A stretch of DNA of 12,417 bases from Thalassospira sp. UBA1131. Its GTDB lineage: Bacteria > Pseudomonadota > Alphaproteobacteria > Rhodospirillales > Thalassospiraceae. The notes beneath the pieces were generated by a model that was given only the letters and a program-made list of their open reading frames with translations, did no database searches and was not told the origin of the DNA. Shown one piece after another: positions 1-6,469 of the stretch. Within the stretch, counting starts at the first letter, position 1. Each line of letters begins with the position of its first letter. The position numbers and the translations under genes are program-made. The stretch is taken from the NCBI RefSeq assembly GCF_002311515.1, contig NZ_DCAO01000068.1:1-12417 (forward strand). Direction: 5' to 3'.

Positions 1-23
1 AGACAGGGTTCGTCAGCAGTCTG

Positions 24-49
24 AAAGGGACAGCATTGGCTGTCCCTTT
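24..49. terminator. Hairpin downstream of fliG, probable terminator
   Basis: A perfect 11-bp inverted repeat, AAAGGGACAGC at 24-34 and GCTGTCCCTTT at 39-49, encloses a 4-nt loop. It sits 34 nt beyond the fliG stop codon. On the + strand it is followed by a T run (TTTT at 47-50). On the - strand the U run is short (UUU then C), so it could stop fliG transcripts, transcripts entering from the left edge, or both. The symmetry is seen directly; the terminator role and direction are inferred. Confidence 0.65.
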
Positions 50-83
50 TGGTGTTTGTGCAGTTGCGGTATTTTGTCTGGGT

Positions 84-1103
84 CTAGAAGACCATTTCGT
101 CTTCGGCACCGCCTTCGGAAATGACGATCTGGCCCTGTGCGGCCAATTCCTTGGCCAGCTGGACGATCATCATCTGCGACTCTTCGACGTCGGACAGACG
201 GACCGGACCAAGCGCGTCCATATCTTCCTTCATCATCTTGCCGGCACGTTCGGACATGTTCTTGAAGAACAGGTCGCGCATCTGATCGGTCGAACCTTTC
301 AGGGCCAGTGCAAGCTTGTCCTTTTCGACCTGACGCAGCAGCGTCTGAACGCCGTTGTTGTCAAGCCGCGCAAGGTCTTCGAAGGTGAACATAAGCGCCT
401 TGATCTTCTCGGCCGAATCACGGTTACGTTCTTCAAGCGCAGTAAGGAATCTGTCTTGACTTTGGCGATCCAGGCTATTGAAGATATCCGCCATCAGTTC
501 GTGGTTATCACCGCGCGAACCGCGCGCAAGGTTCGACATGAACTCGGTGCGCAGCGTTTTTTCAATGTTATCGAGGACTTCTTTCTGAACCGCTTCCATG
601 CGCAACATACGCATGATGACTTCCATCGAGAAGTTTTCCGGCAAAAGTGAGAGAACCGACGCAGAATGTGCGGGTTTGAGTTTGGACAGAACCACACCGA
701 CGGTCTGCGGATATTCGTTTTTAAGGTAGTTCGCCAGAACCGCTTCGTTCACGTTGTTCAGCTTGTCCCACATGGTGCGACCCGCAGGACCGCGGATCTC
801 TTCCATGATGCCGTTCACGCGGTCTTCTGGCAGTACCTTTGAAAGCAGGCGTTCGGTGGTATCAAATGAACCAACCAGCGAGCCGGTTGAAGAAAGCTGG
901 TCAGCGAATTCGACGAAAAGGCGCTCAACGATATTAGAGTTGATCGTACCCAGGCTCGACATGGTTTGGGAAATCTCTTTGATTTCCTCGTCATCCATCA
1001 TGCTGAACATCTTGGTTGCGTGCTCTTCCCCAAGAGCAAGCATGAGAATCGCTGCCTTTTCAGGTCCGGCCAGTGATCTGTATTCTTCTTTTACGCGCCC
1101 CAC
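84..1103 (-). CDS. fliG: Flagellar motor switch protein FliG
   Basis: FliG is the C-ring (switch complex) protein that binds the MS-ring protein FliF and contacts the MotA/MotB stator to generate torque, on the cytoplasmic face of the flagellar base. The 339-residue length is normal for the family. The N-terminal domain covers about residues 1-105. The middle domain carries EYPQT at 130-134, the alphaproteobacterial form of the EHPQ motif that binds FliM. The MFTF motif that precedes the C-terminal domain is at 238-241. The torque helix region (about 269-302) retains the charged pattern and ends in GPVRL at 299-303. The start is GTG, supported by a GGAGAAG Shine-Dalgarno sequence (1111-1117) 7 nt upstream. 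The stop is TAG, unlike the TGA favoured by the neighbours. No other flagellar gene is in the window: a hairpin follows the gene and about 310 nt of non-coding DNA precedes it, so it looks monocistronic. Identity is confident; whether this is the cell's only FliG cannot be seen. Confidence 0.97.
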   Translation of the reverse strand: MGRVKEEYRSLAGPEKAAILMLALGEEHATKMFSMMDDEEIKEISQTMSSLGTINSNIVERLFVEFADQLSSTGSLVGSFDTTERLLSKVLPEDRVNGIMEEIRGPAGRTMWDKLNNVNEAVLANYLKNEYPQTVGVVLSKLKPAHSASVLSLLPENFSMEVIMRMLRMEAVQKEVLDNIEKTLRTEFMSNLARGSRGDNHELMADIFNSLDRQSQDRFLTALEERNRDSAEKIKALMFTFEDLARLDNNGVQTLLRQVEKDKLALALKGSTDQMRDLFFKNMSERAGKMMKEDMDALGPVRLSDVEESQMMIVQLAKELAAQGQIVISEGGAEDEMVF

Positions 1104-1168
1104 GGGTGGTCTTCTCCGTCGTAATGACTCTGTTCGGGGTGGAACCTGACGCCCGAACCTGCCTCTAT

Positions 1169-1197
1169 CGCACCGTAAGATAGGGGTTATTTGTCAA
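1169..1197 (-). promoter_or_regulatory. Weak candidate promoter for fliG
   Basis: Reading the - strand, there is a perfect sigma70-type -35 hexamer TTGACA (1192-1197) about 90 nt upstream of the fliG start. No good -10 hexamer lies at 16-18 nt spacing: the sequence at 17 nt is GGTGCG, and ATAG-type sequence appears only at 21-22 nt. No convincing sigma28 or sigma54 flagellar promoter was seen either. This is a pointer only. Confidence 0.2.
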
Positions 1198-1360
1198 CAA
1201 TTCTATAAAAGCCGACACCCCTTTGCAAAGCCCCATCGGTATAAAGCGCCCTAAATGTACAAAATTGATTAATGCCGTACAATTTCGGGGCCAAATTACC
1301 CCGCAAAGGGTGATGTTTGCGGGCGCAATTGTCGAATGGGTTGAAATCGTTGCTAGCTGC

Positions 1361-1389
1361 TTGACTTGGTTTGGGGGGTGGTCTAACAA
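1361..1389 (+). promoter_or_regulatory. Promoter of tRNA-Asp
   Basis: TTGACT (1361-1366) and TAACAA (1384-1389) are separated by 17 nt. This places the transcription start near 1396, about 19 nt before the mature tRNA, a typical leader for RNase P to remove. The bases after the -10 box are GGCGCGCC (1391-1398), a strongly GC-rich discriminator of the kind found in stable-RNA promoters under stringent (ppGpp) control. The hexamers are seen directly; the regulation is inferred. Confidence 0.6.
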
Positions 1390-1414
1390 AGGCGCGCCGA
1401 TTGATGGTCATTTT

Positions 1415-1491
<77 letters not shown>

Positions 1492-1493
1492 TG

Positions 1494-1516
1494 ATCCATC
1501 ATCTGTTGTCTTTTTT
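1494..1516 (+). terminator. Possible tRNA-Asp terminator (T run)
   Basis: Six T residues at 1511-1516 follow the tRNA by about 20 nt. The only symmetry before them is a short ATGAT / ATCAT dyad (1491-1495 / 1498-1502) with almost no loop, which is too weak for a standard intrinsic terminator. The T run makes termination here plausible but not certain. Confidence 0.35.
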
Positions 1517-1657
1517 AGGGCGAATTGTCTTTTCCGCGGTCGCCTTTTCTTGTGTTGCTAATGCTGCTTCGCACGATTGGGTCTTGATCATCTCGACGTC
1601 CAGCCCGATATCGGACGATAGTAAACGGTAAAAAGATTAGAAAGTTTCCGGTCTTAG

Positions 1658-1674
1658 AGCATGTTCAACGTGCT
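1658..1674. promoter_or_regulatory. 17-bp dyad, operator candidate in nuo leader
   Basis: The sequence AGCATGTTCAACGTGCT is a near-perfect inverted repeat about the central C at 1666: 7 of 8 base pairs are symmetric, the half-sites being AGCATGTT and AGCACGTT. The odd length and single-base centre favour a DNA-level dyad over an RNA hairpin with a usable loop. It lies about 100 nt before nuoA. It does not match the FNR or ArcA consensus. A regulator binding site is inferred. Confidence 0.35.
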
Positions 1675-1721
1675 TGGGGACTGGAACTTGTGCGGTGCAT
1701 ACGTTATGGTGCGCCGTAATT

Positions 1722-1741
1722 GGCCAGGTGGGGACCTGGTC
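1722..1741 (+). other. Hairpin in nuoA 5' untranslated region
   Basis: CCAGGT (1724-1729) pairs with ACCTGG (1734-1739) around a GGGG loop, and the stem can be extended by a G-U pair and a G-C pair to 8 bp. It ends 34 nt before the nuoA start and is not followed by a U run, so it is not an intrinsic terminator. A role in mRNA stability or translation control is possible, but nothing in the sequence proves one. Confidence 0.4.
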
Positions 1742-1775
1742 GGGTCAAAAGGCCTGTTCTTGAGAGGTCAGAGAG

Positions 1776-2141
1776 ATGCAAGAGCTTCTTTCGGAATATC
1801 TTCCGATCCTGGTGTTCATCGGGATCGCCGTCGGTCTTTCGGCGGTAATCGTCATCGCGTCGCTGGTTCTTGCCAAGCAGGCACCGGATGTTGAGAAACT
1901 GTCCGCTTACGAATGCGGGTTTGCGCCGTTCGAAGACGCGCGCATCAAGTTCGACGTTCGGTTCTATCTGGTCGCAATCTTGTTCATTATTTTCGACCTC
2001 GAAGTCGCCTTCCTGTTCCCGTGGGCTGTAACCCTCGGTGATATCGGAACATTCGGCTTTGTATCGATGGTGATCTTCCTGGCTGTTTTGACGGTCGGCT
2101 TTATCTACGAATGGAAGAAGGGAGCTTTGGAATGGGAGTGA
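1776..2141 (+). CDS. nuoA: NADH-quinone oxidoreductase subunit A
   Basis: NuoA (ND3 family) is a small membrane subunit of complex I at the junction of the peripheral arm and the proton-pumping arm. The 121-residue protein shows three membrane segments, about residues 9-33, 61-82 and 92-112. The hallmark ECGF at 46-49 lies in the TM1-TM2 loop next to the quinone site; Cys47 corresponds to the mitochondrial ND3 cysteine exposed in the deactive state. FDLEVAFLFPWA (73-84) carries the conserved acidic residues Asp74 and Glu76 of TM2. The ATG is preceded by GAGAGG (1762-1767) with 8-nt spacing. It is the first gene of the operon and overlaps nuoB by 10 nt, which suggests translational coupling. 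Confidence 0.98.
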   Translation: MQELLSEYLPILVFIGIAVGLSAVIVIASLVLAKQAPDVEKLSAYECGFAPFEDARIKFDVRFYLVAILFIIFDLEVAFLFPWAVTLGDIGTFGFVSMVIFLAVLTVGFIYEWKKGALEWE

Positions 2142-2674
2142 GCACCAACTCAGGCGCACCCCTGGCACCCGGTTCGGATCAGGATGCAATGCTTAAGGGC
2201 GTGTTTGACGAGATGAACGACAAGGGCTTTGTCCTTGCCAATCTCGATAAACTCGCAAGCTGGGCAAGCACCGGTTCCTTGTGGCCGATGACTTTCGGTC
2301 TGGCCTGCTGTGCTGTTGAGATGATGCATTCGGCGGCGTCGCGTTATGACCTTGACCGTTATGGTCTGGTTTTCCGCCCAAGCCCGCGTCAGTCGGACGT
2401 GATGATCGTTGCTGGTACCCTGACCAACAAAATGGCCCCGGCACTGCGTAAGGTCTATGACCAGATGGCAGAGCCGCGCTGGGTTATTTCGATGGGCTCG
2501 TGCGCCAATGGCGGCGGTTACTATCACTATTCTTATTCGGTGGTTCGCGGTTGTGATCGCGTTGTACCGGTGGACGTATACGTTCCCGGGTGCCCGCCGA
2601 CAGCCGAAGCGCTGATTTATGGCGTGATGCAGCTGCAAAAGAAAATCCGCCGTACCGGTGTCCTGACACGCTGA
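2132..2674 (+). CDS. nuoB: NADH-quinone oxidoreductase subunit B
   Basis: NuoB (PSST family) carries cluster N2, the final [4Fe-4S] centre, which hands electrons to quinone. From the chosen start the protein has 180 residues. The four N2 ligands are present: the tandem Cys59-Cys60 in GLACCAVEMM, Cys124 in GSCANGGGYY and Cys154 in VPGCPPTAEAL. I prefer the ATG at 2132 over the in-frame ATG at 2111, which would add 7 residues and lie deep in nuoA, because AAGGGAG (2118-2124) stands 7 nt before 2132. A GTG at 2138 is also possible. The first 10 nt overlap the end of nuoA. NuoB binds NuoD, and the quinone head sits between them. Confidence 0.97.
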   Translation: MGVSTNSGAPLAPGSDQDAMLKGVFDEMNDKGFVLANLDKLASWASTGSLWPMTFGLACCAVEMMHSAASRYDLDRYGLVFRPSPRQSDVMIVAGTLTNKMAPALRKVYDQMAEPRWVISMGSCANGGGYYHYSYSVVRGCDRVVPVDVYVPGCPPTAEALIYGVMQLQKKIRRTGVLTR

Positions 2675-2693
2675 TCCGTAATAGGGGGCTTGC

Positions 2694-3323
2694 ATGAGCG
2701 AACTGCTCAGCGATAACAGCGCTGCTTTGAAAGATCTGAAAGATCTGGTGGCGTCACAGCTGGCCAACGAAATTCTCGAAAGCGAGATTCGTTACGGCGA
2801 GCTGACCATCGTCGCCAAGCGCGATGATATCCTTAAAGTTCTGACCTTCCTTCGGGATGATACCGGCTGCTTGTTCAAGCAGCTGATTGATGTTTGTGGT
2901 GCAGACTACCCGGAACGTATTGAGCGTTTCGACGTCGTTTATCACCTGTTGTCTCTCAAGCATAACCTGCGCATTCGTGTGAAGGTCCGTACTGACGAAG
3001 ACACCCCGGTACCAAGCTGTGTTTCGCTGTTCAGCGCCGCCGACTGGTTCGAGCGCGAAGCGTGGGACATGTATGGTATCTTCTTCGCCGGTCATCCGGA
3101 TCCCCGCCGTATTCTGACCGATTACGGTTTTGAAGGTCATCCGCTGCGCAAGGACTTCCCGCTGACCGGGTATGTCGAAGTGCGTTATGACGACGAACAG
3201 AAGCGTGTTGTCTACGAGCCGGTCAAACTGGTTCAGGATTTCCGTAATTTCGATTTCGAAAGCCCATGGGAAGGCATCCAGCATGTTCTTCCGGGTGATG
3301 AAAAGGCGGAGGGCAACGCCTGA
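2694..3323 (+). CDS. nuoC: NADH-quinone oxidoreductase subunit C
   Basis: NuoC (30-kDa subunit family) is a cofactor-free structural subunit of the connecting arm that packs against NuoD. The 209-residue protein carries the family signature: EREAWDMYGI (120-129) followed by the very conserved stretch DYGFEGHPLRKDFPL (143-157). A separate nuoC is the usual alphaproteobacterial state, in contrast to the fused nuoCD of enterobacteria. AGGGGG (2683-2688) precedes the ATG by 5 nt. The gene is 19 nt from nuoB, and its stop TGA shares one base with the nuoD ATG (TGATG at 3321-3325). Confidence 0.98.
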   Translation: MSELLSDNSAALKDLKDLVASQLANEILESEIRYGELTIVAKRDDILKVLTFLRDDTGCLFKQLIDVCGADYPERIERFDVVYHLLSLKHNLRIRVKVRTDEDTPVPSCVSLFSAADWFEREAWDMYGIFFAGHPDPRRILTDYGFEGHPLRKDFPLTGYVEVRYDDEQKRVVYEPVKLVQDFRNFDFESPWEGIQHVLPGDEKAEGNA

Positions 3324-4501
3324 TGTCCGAACAAAAAATCAAAAACATGACCATGAACTTCGGCCCGCAGCACCCTGCGGCGCACGGCGTTCTGCGTTTG
3401 GTTCTGGAAATGGACGGCGAAGTCGTCGAACGTTCCGACCCGCATATTGGTCTTCTGCACCGTGGTACGGAAAAGCTGATCGAATATAAGACCTATATTC
3501 AGGCGACCCCGTATTTCGACCGTCTCGACTATGTCGCACCGATGAACCAGGAACATGCATATTGCCTGGCCATTGAAAAGCTGATGGGCGTCGAAGTGCC
3601 CAAGCGTGCGCAGTATATCCGTGTTCTTTATGCGGAAATCGGTCGTATCCTGAACCATATTCTGAACCTGACCGCGTTCGCACTGGACGTTGGCGCAATG
3701 ACCCCGCTTCTGTGGGGCTTTGAAGAACGTGAAAAGCTCATGGAATTCTATGAGCGCGCCTGTGGCGCCCGTCTTCACGCCAACTACTTCCGTCCGGGTG
3801 GCGTTGCTGCTGATCTTCCGGCAGGCTTGCTTGATGATATCGACGCATGGGCAGACCAGTACGAAATCTTTATGAAAGACTTCGACCGCGTTCTGACCGG
3901 CAACCGTATCTTCAAACAGCGTACGGTCGATATCGGTATCGCCAGCGCTGAAGAAGCCCTTGATTGGGGCTTCACCGGTCCGAACATCCGTGCATCGGGT
4001 CTGGCGTGGGATCTGCGCAAATCGCAGCCTTATGACTCGTACGAAGAATTCGACTTCGACATTCCTGTCGGCAAGAACGGCGATTGCTATGACCGCTTCC
4101 TTGTCCGTTTCGAAGAAATGTGGCAGTCGCTGAAAATCATCAAGCAGGCCATCAAAAATATGCCGGATGGTCCTGTCATTGTTGAAAACAACAAAGTGGC
4201 ACCGCCGTCGCGCGCCGAAATGAAGCGTTCGATGGAAGCCCTTATTCACCACTTCAAACTCTTCACCGAAGGTTTCCACGTACCGGCCGGCGAATGCTAT
4301 GCCGCGGTCGAGGCACCGAAAGGCGAGTTTGGTGTGTATCTTGTTTCGGATGGCTCGAACCGTCCGTATCGCTGCAAAATCCGCGCCCCGGGGTTCCCGC
4401 ACCTCCAAGGCATCGACTTCATGTCCAAAGGCCACATGCTGGCCGACGTCGTTGCCAATATCGGGTCGCTAGATATCGTGTTCGGTGAGATTGACCGATG
4501 A
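3323..4501 (+). CDS. nuoD: NADH-quinone oxidoreductase subunit D
   Basis: NuoD (49-kDa subunit), a relative of the [NiFe]-hydrogenase large subunit that has lost the metal site, forms the quinone-binding pocket with NuoB. The 392-residue length is standard. The N-terminal beta hairpin QHPAAHG (16-22) supplies His21, and RLDY (67-70) supplies Tyr70; these correspond to the His38/Tyr87 pair shown in Thermus Nqo4 to touch the quinone head. HIGLLHRGTEK (41-51) is the family signature, and the C-terminus ends in the usual FGEIDR. GGAGG (3308-3312) lies about 10 nt before the ATG, inside nuoC. The end overlaps nuoE by 4 nt (ATGA at 4498-4501). Confidence 0.98.
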   Translation: MSEQKIKNMTMNFGPQHPAAHGVLRLVLEMDGEVVERSDPHIGLLHRGTEKLIEYKTYIQATPYFDRLDYVAPMNQEHAYCLAIEKLMGVEVPKRAQYIRVLYAEIGRILNHILNLTAFALDVGAMTPLLWGFEEREKLMEFYERACGARLHANYFRPGGVAADLPAGLLDDIDAWADQYEIFMKDFDRVLTGNRIFKQRTVDIGIASAEEALDWGFTGPNIRASGLAWDLRKSQPYDSYEEFDFDIPVGKNGDCYDRFLVRFEEMWQSLKIIKQAIKNMPDGPVIVENNKVAPPSRAEMKRSMEALIHHFKLFTEGFHVPAGECYAAVEAPKGEFGVYLVSDGSNRPYRCKIRAPGFPHLQGIDFMSKGHMLADVVANIGSLDIVFGEIDR

Positions 4502-5160
4502 GCCATTTGAGAAGACCAGCTCCGAAAGAGCTTCAGCCGACCAGCTTTGCTTTCACACCTGAAAATCAGGAAAAAGCGAAGAAGATCATCGCCAAGTATC
4601 CGGAAGGCCGCCAGCAGAGCGCGGTCATGCCGCTGCTTGATCTGGCACAGCGTCAGACCGAAGGGAACTGGGTTCCGACCGTCGCAATGGATTACATTGC
4701 AGACATGCTCGAAATGCCGGCCATTCGCGTCTACGAGGTCGCAACCTTCTATACGATGTATAACCTTGCCCCGGTGGGTAAGAACTTCATCCAGGTTTGC
4801 ACCACCACGCCGTGCTGGCTTCGCGGTTCTGCCGACGTTGTCGATACCTGCAAAAAGGAACTCGGCATTGGCGTTGGTGAAACCACCGAAGACGGTCAGT
4901 TCACCATGATCGAAGTCGAATGCCTTGGTGCGTGTGTCAACGCACCGATGATGCAGATCAACGACGATTATTACGAAGACCTGACGCCGGAAACGACCAA
5001 GGCCATCCTCGATGCCCTCAAAAAGGGCGAGAAGCCGAAAGCCGGTCCGCAGAGCGGCCGCAAAGGGTGCGAGCCGATCGATGGTCCGAAGGTTCTGAAG
5101 GCATTCTGTGGCTGCGGCGCAGCCCCGCAGGATGCTGATGCAAGCGAAGGGGACGCCTGA
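4498..5160 (+). CDS. nuoE: NADH-quinone oxidoreductase subunit E
   Basis: NuoE (24-kDa subunit) is a thioredoxin-fold protein of the NADH-oxidising module that holds the off-pathway [2Fe-2S] cluster N1a. The ligands are Cys101 and Cys106 in CTTTPC and Cys142 and Cys146 in CLGAC. The 220-residue protein is longer than the roughly 165-residue enterobacterial form because of a C-terminal tail from about residue 172. The tail is rich in Lys, Gly and Pro and contains three further cysteines: Cys191 in GRKGCEP and Cys204/Cys206 in FCGCG. A tail is common in alphaproteobacterial NuoE, but I cannot assign a role to these cysteines. The start overlaps nuoD by 4 nt and has only weak ribosome binding sequence, so translation is probably coupled to nuoD. 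Confidence 0.97.
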   Translation: MSHLRRPAPKELQPTSFAFTPENQEKAKKIIAKYPEGRQQSAVMPLLDLAQRQTEGNWVPTVAMDYIADMLEMPAIRVYEVATFYTMYNLAPVGKNFIQVCTTTPCWLRGSADVVDTCKKELGIGVGETTEDGQFTMIEVECLGACVNAPMMQINDDYYEDLTPETTKAILDALKKGEKPKAGPQSGRKGCEPIDGPKVLKAFCGCGAAPQDADASEGDA

Positions 5161-5161
5161 T

Positions 5162-6442
5162 ATGCTGCAGGATAAGGATCGTATCTTTACCAACCTGTAC
5201 GGTTTCCAGGATTTCGGCCTTAAAGGCGCGCAGTCCCGTGGCAACTGGGATGGTACCAAGGCATTGATCGAAAAAGGCCGCGACTGGATCATCGACGAGA
5301 TGAAAGCATCCGGTATGCGTGGTCGTGGGGGCGCAGGCTTCCCGACTGGCCTGAAATGGTCCTTCATGCCCAAGGAATCTGATGGTCGTCCCAGCTACCT
5401 GGTTGTGAACGCCGACGAAGGCGAGCCGGGTACCTGTAAAGACCGCGAAATCATGCGCAATGATCCGCACACCCTGGTCGAAGGTTGCCTTCTGGCCAGC
5501 TTCGCGATGAATGCGCATGCGGCCTATATCTATATCCGTGGTGAATTCTATCACGAGGCATCCAACCTGCAGCGCGCGATTGACGAGGCTTATGAAGCCG
5601 GTCTGATCGGTAAAAACGCCTGTGGTTCGGGTTGGGACTTTGACCTTTATCTGCATCTCGGTGCCGGTGCTTACATCTGTGGCGAAGAAACCGCCCTGAT
5701 CGAAAGCCTGGAAGGTAAAAAAGGCCAGCCGCGCCTGAAACCGCCGTTCCCGGCGAATGCAGGCCTTTATGGTTGCCCGACCACGGTCAACAACGTCGAA
5801 TCGATTGCTGCTGTTCCGACCATTCTTCGTCGTGGCGGTTCGTGGTTCGCCGGTTTTGGCCGCGAAAACAACCACGGCACCAAGCTGTTTGCCATTTCCG
5901 GTCACGTCGAAAAGCCGTGCACTGTCGAAGAAGCCATGAGCATCCCGCTCAAGGAACTGATCGAAAAGCATTGCGGCGGCGTTCGCGGCGGCTGGGACAA
6001 CCTTCTTGCGGTTATTCCAGGCGGTTCGTCTGTTCCGCTGATGCCCAAAGACGTTTGTGATGACGTTCTGATGGACTTTGACGGTCTGCGTGAAGTCGGC
6101 TCCGGTCTTGGTACCGCTGCTGTCATCGTCATGGACAAGTCGACTGACATTGTCTACGCGATCGCGCGTCTGTCGGAATTCTACAAGCATGAAAGCTGTG
6201 GTCAGTGCACGCCGTGCCGTGAAGGTACCGGCTGGATGATGCGCATGATGACGCGCATGGTTCGCGGCGAAGCCACGCTCGATGAGATTGATCTGTTGTG
6301 GGATGTGACCAAACAGGTCGAAGGCCACACCATTTGTGCGCTTGGCGATGCTGCTGCATGGCCGATTCAGGGCCTTATCCGTCACTTCCGTCCCGAAATG
6401 GAACGTCGGATCAAGGAATATCGCGCACGGATCGCGGCCTGA
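5162..6442 (+). CDS. nuoF: NADH-quinone oxidoreductase subunit F
   Basis: NuoF (51-kDa subunit) binds NADH and FMN and carries [4Fe-4S] cluster N3, so it is the electron entry point of complex I. From ATG 5162 it has 426 residues. The glycine-rich nucleotide region GRGGAGFPTG is at 54-63, and NADEGEPGT, which contributes to the FMN site, is at 83-91. GAGAYICGEETAL (167-179) is the second family signature. N3 ligands are Cys346, Cys349 and Cys352 in SCGQCTPCREG, and Cys392. The open frame extends 18 codons further upstream to a GTG at 5108, but that lies inside nuoE. The ATG at 5162, one base after the nuoE stop and preceded by GAAGGGGA (5146-5153), is clearly the better start. Confidence 0.98.
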   Translation: MLQDKDRIFTNLYGFQDFGLKGAQSRGNWDGTKALIEKGRDWIIDEMKASGMRGRGGAGFPTGLKWSFMPKESDGRPSYLVVNADEGEPGTCKDREIMRNDPHTLVEGCLLASFAMNAHAAYIYIRGEFYHEASNLQRAIDEAYEAGLIGKNACGSGWDFDLYLHLGAGAYICGEETALIESLEGKKGQPRLKPPFPANAGLYGCPTTVNNVESIAAVPTILRRGGSWFAGFGRENNHGTKLFAISGHVEKPCTVEEAMSIPLKELIEKHCGGVRGGWDNLLAVIPGGSSVPLMPKDVCDDVLMDFDGLREVGSGLGTAAVIVMDKSTDIVYAIARLSEFYKHESCGQCTPCREGTGWMMRMMTRMVRGEATLDEIDLLWDVTKQVEGHTICALGDAAAWPIQGLIRHFRPEMERRIKEYRARIAA

Positions 6443-6469
6443 GAGAGGCCTGTTGAGAGGGATTGAGAC

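Larger units (their letters stand above)
1104..1414. other. Divergent intergenic region between fliG and tRNA-Asp
   Basis: This 311-nt stretch has no credible gene. It contains a 7-bp inverted repeat with a 13-nt loop (GTTCGGG 1132-1138 / CCCGAAC 1152-1158) in the probable fliG leader, a 10-bp palindrome CTTTGCAAAG (1221-1230), a spaced dyad AAATTG (1262-1267) / CAATTT (1280-1285), and a short GC hairpin (CGGGG 1286-1290 / CCCCG 1299-1303). The part from about 1180 to 1300 is more AT-rich than its surroundings, as expected for promoters. None of these elements matches an operator that I recognise. Confidence 0.6.
1517..1775 (+). promoter_or_regulatory. nuo operon promoter and leader region
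   Basis: This region between the tRNA terminus and nuoA contains no credible gene and must hold the main nuo promoter. One possible sigma70 pair is TTGATC (1584-1589) and GATATC (1607-1612) with 17-nt spacing, a poor match in both boxes; the -10 lies in the palindrome CCGATATCGG (1605-1614), which is itself flanked by CGTCC (1597-1601) / GGACG (1613-1617). Downstream are a 17-bp dyad (1658-1674) and a hairpin (1722-1741), listed separately. The nuoA ribosome binding site GAGAGG is at 1762-1767. The promoter position is uncertain. Confidence 0.4.

Noticed and set aside
754..1149. A + strand frame opposite the fliG start
   Set aside because: It is a shadow of fliG; the fliG strand has clear family motifs and this one has none.
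1584..1597. Possible FNR site TTGATCATCTCGAC upstream of nuo
   Set aside because: Only the TTGAT half matches; the second half is far from ATCAA, so it does not meet the consensus.
1680..1700. Sigma54-like sequence TGGAACTTGTGCGGTGC before nuoA
   Set aside because: The GG-to-GC spacing does not fit the required GG-N10-GC, so a sigma54 promoter is not supported.
1661..1894. A 77-residue + strand frame in the nuo leader and nuoA
   Set aside because: It overlaps nuoA out of frame, lacks a Shine-Dalgarno sequence and has no recognisable motif.
3233..4435. A 400-residue - strand frame opposite nuoD
   Set aside because: It is a codon-bias shadow: genes that rarely use TTA, CTA and TCA leave long antisense frames open. 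No promoter or family motif supports it.
5018..6385. A 455-residue - strand frame opposite nuoF
   Set aside because: Same codon-bias explanation; the + strand carries every NuoF ligand and signature.
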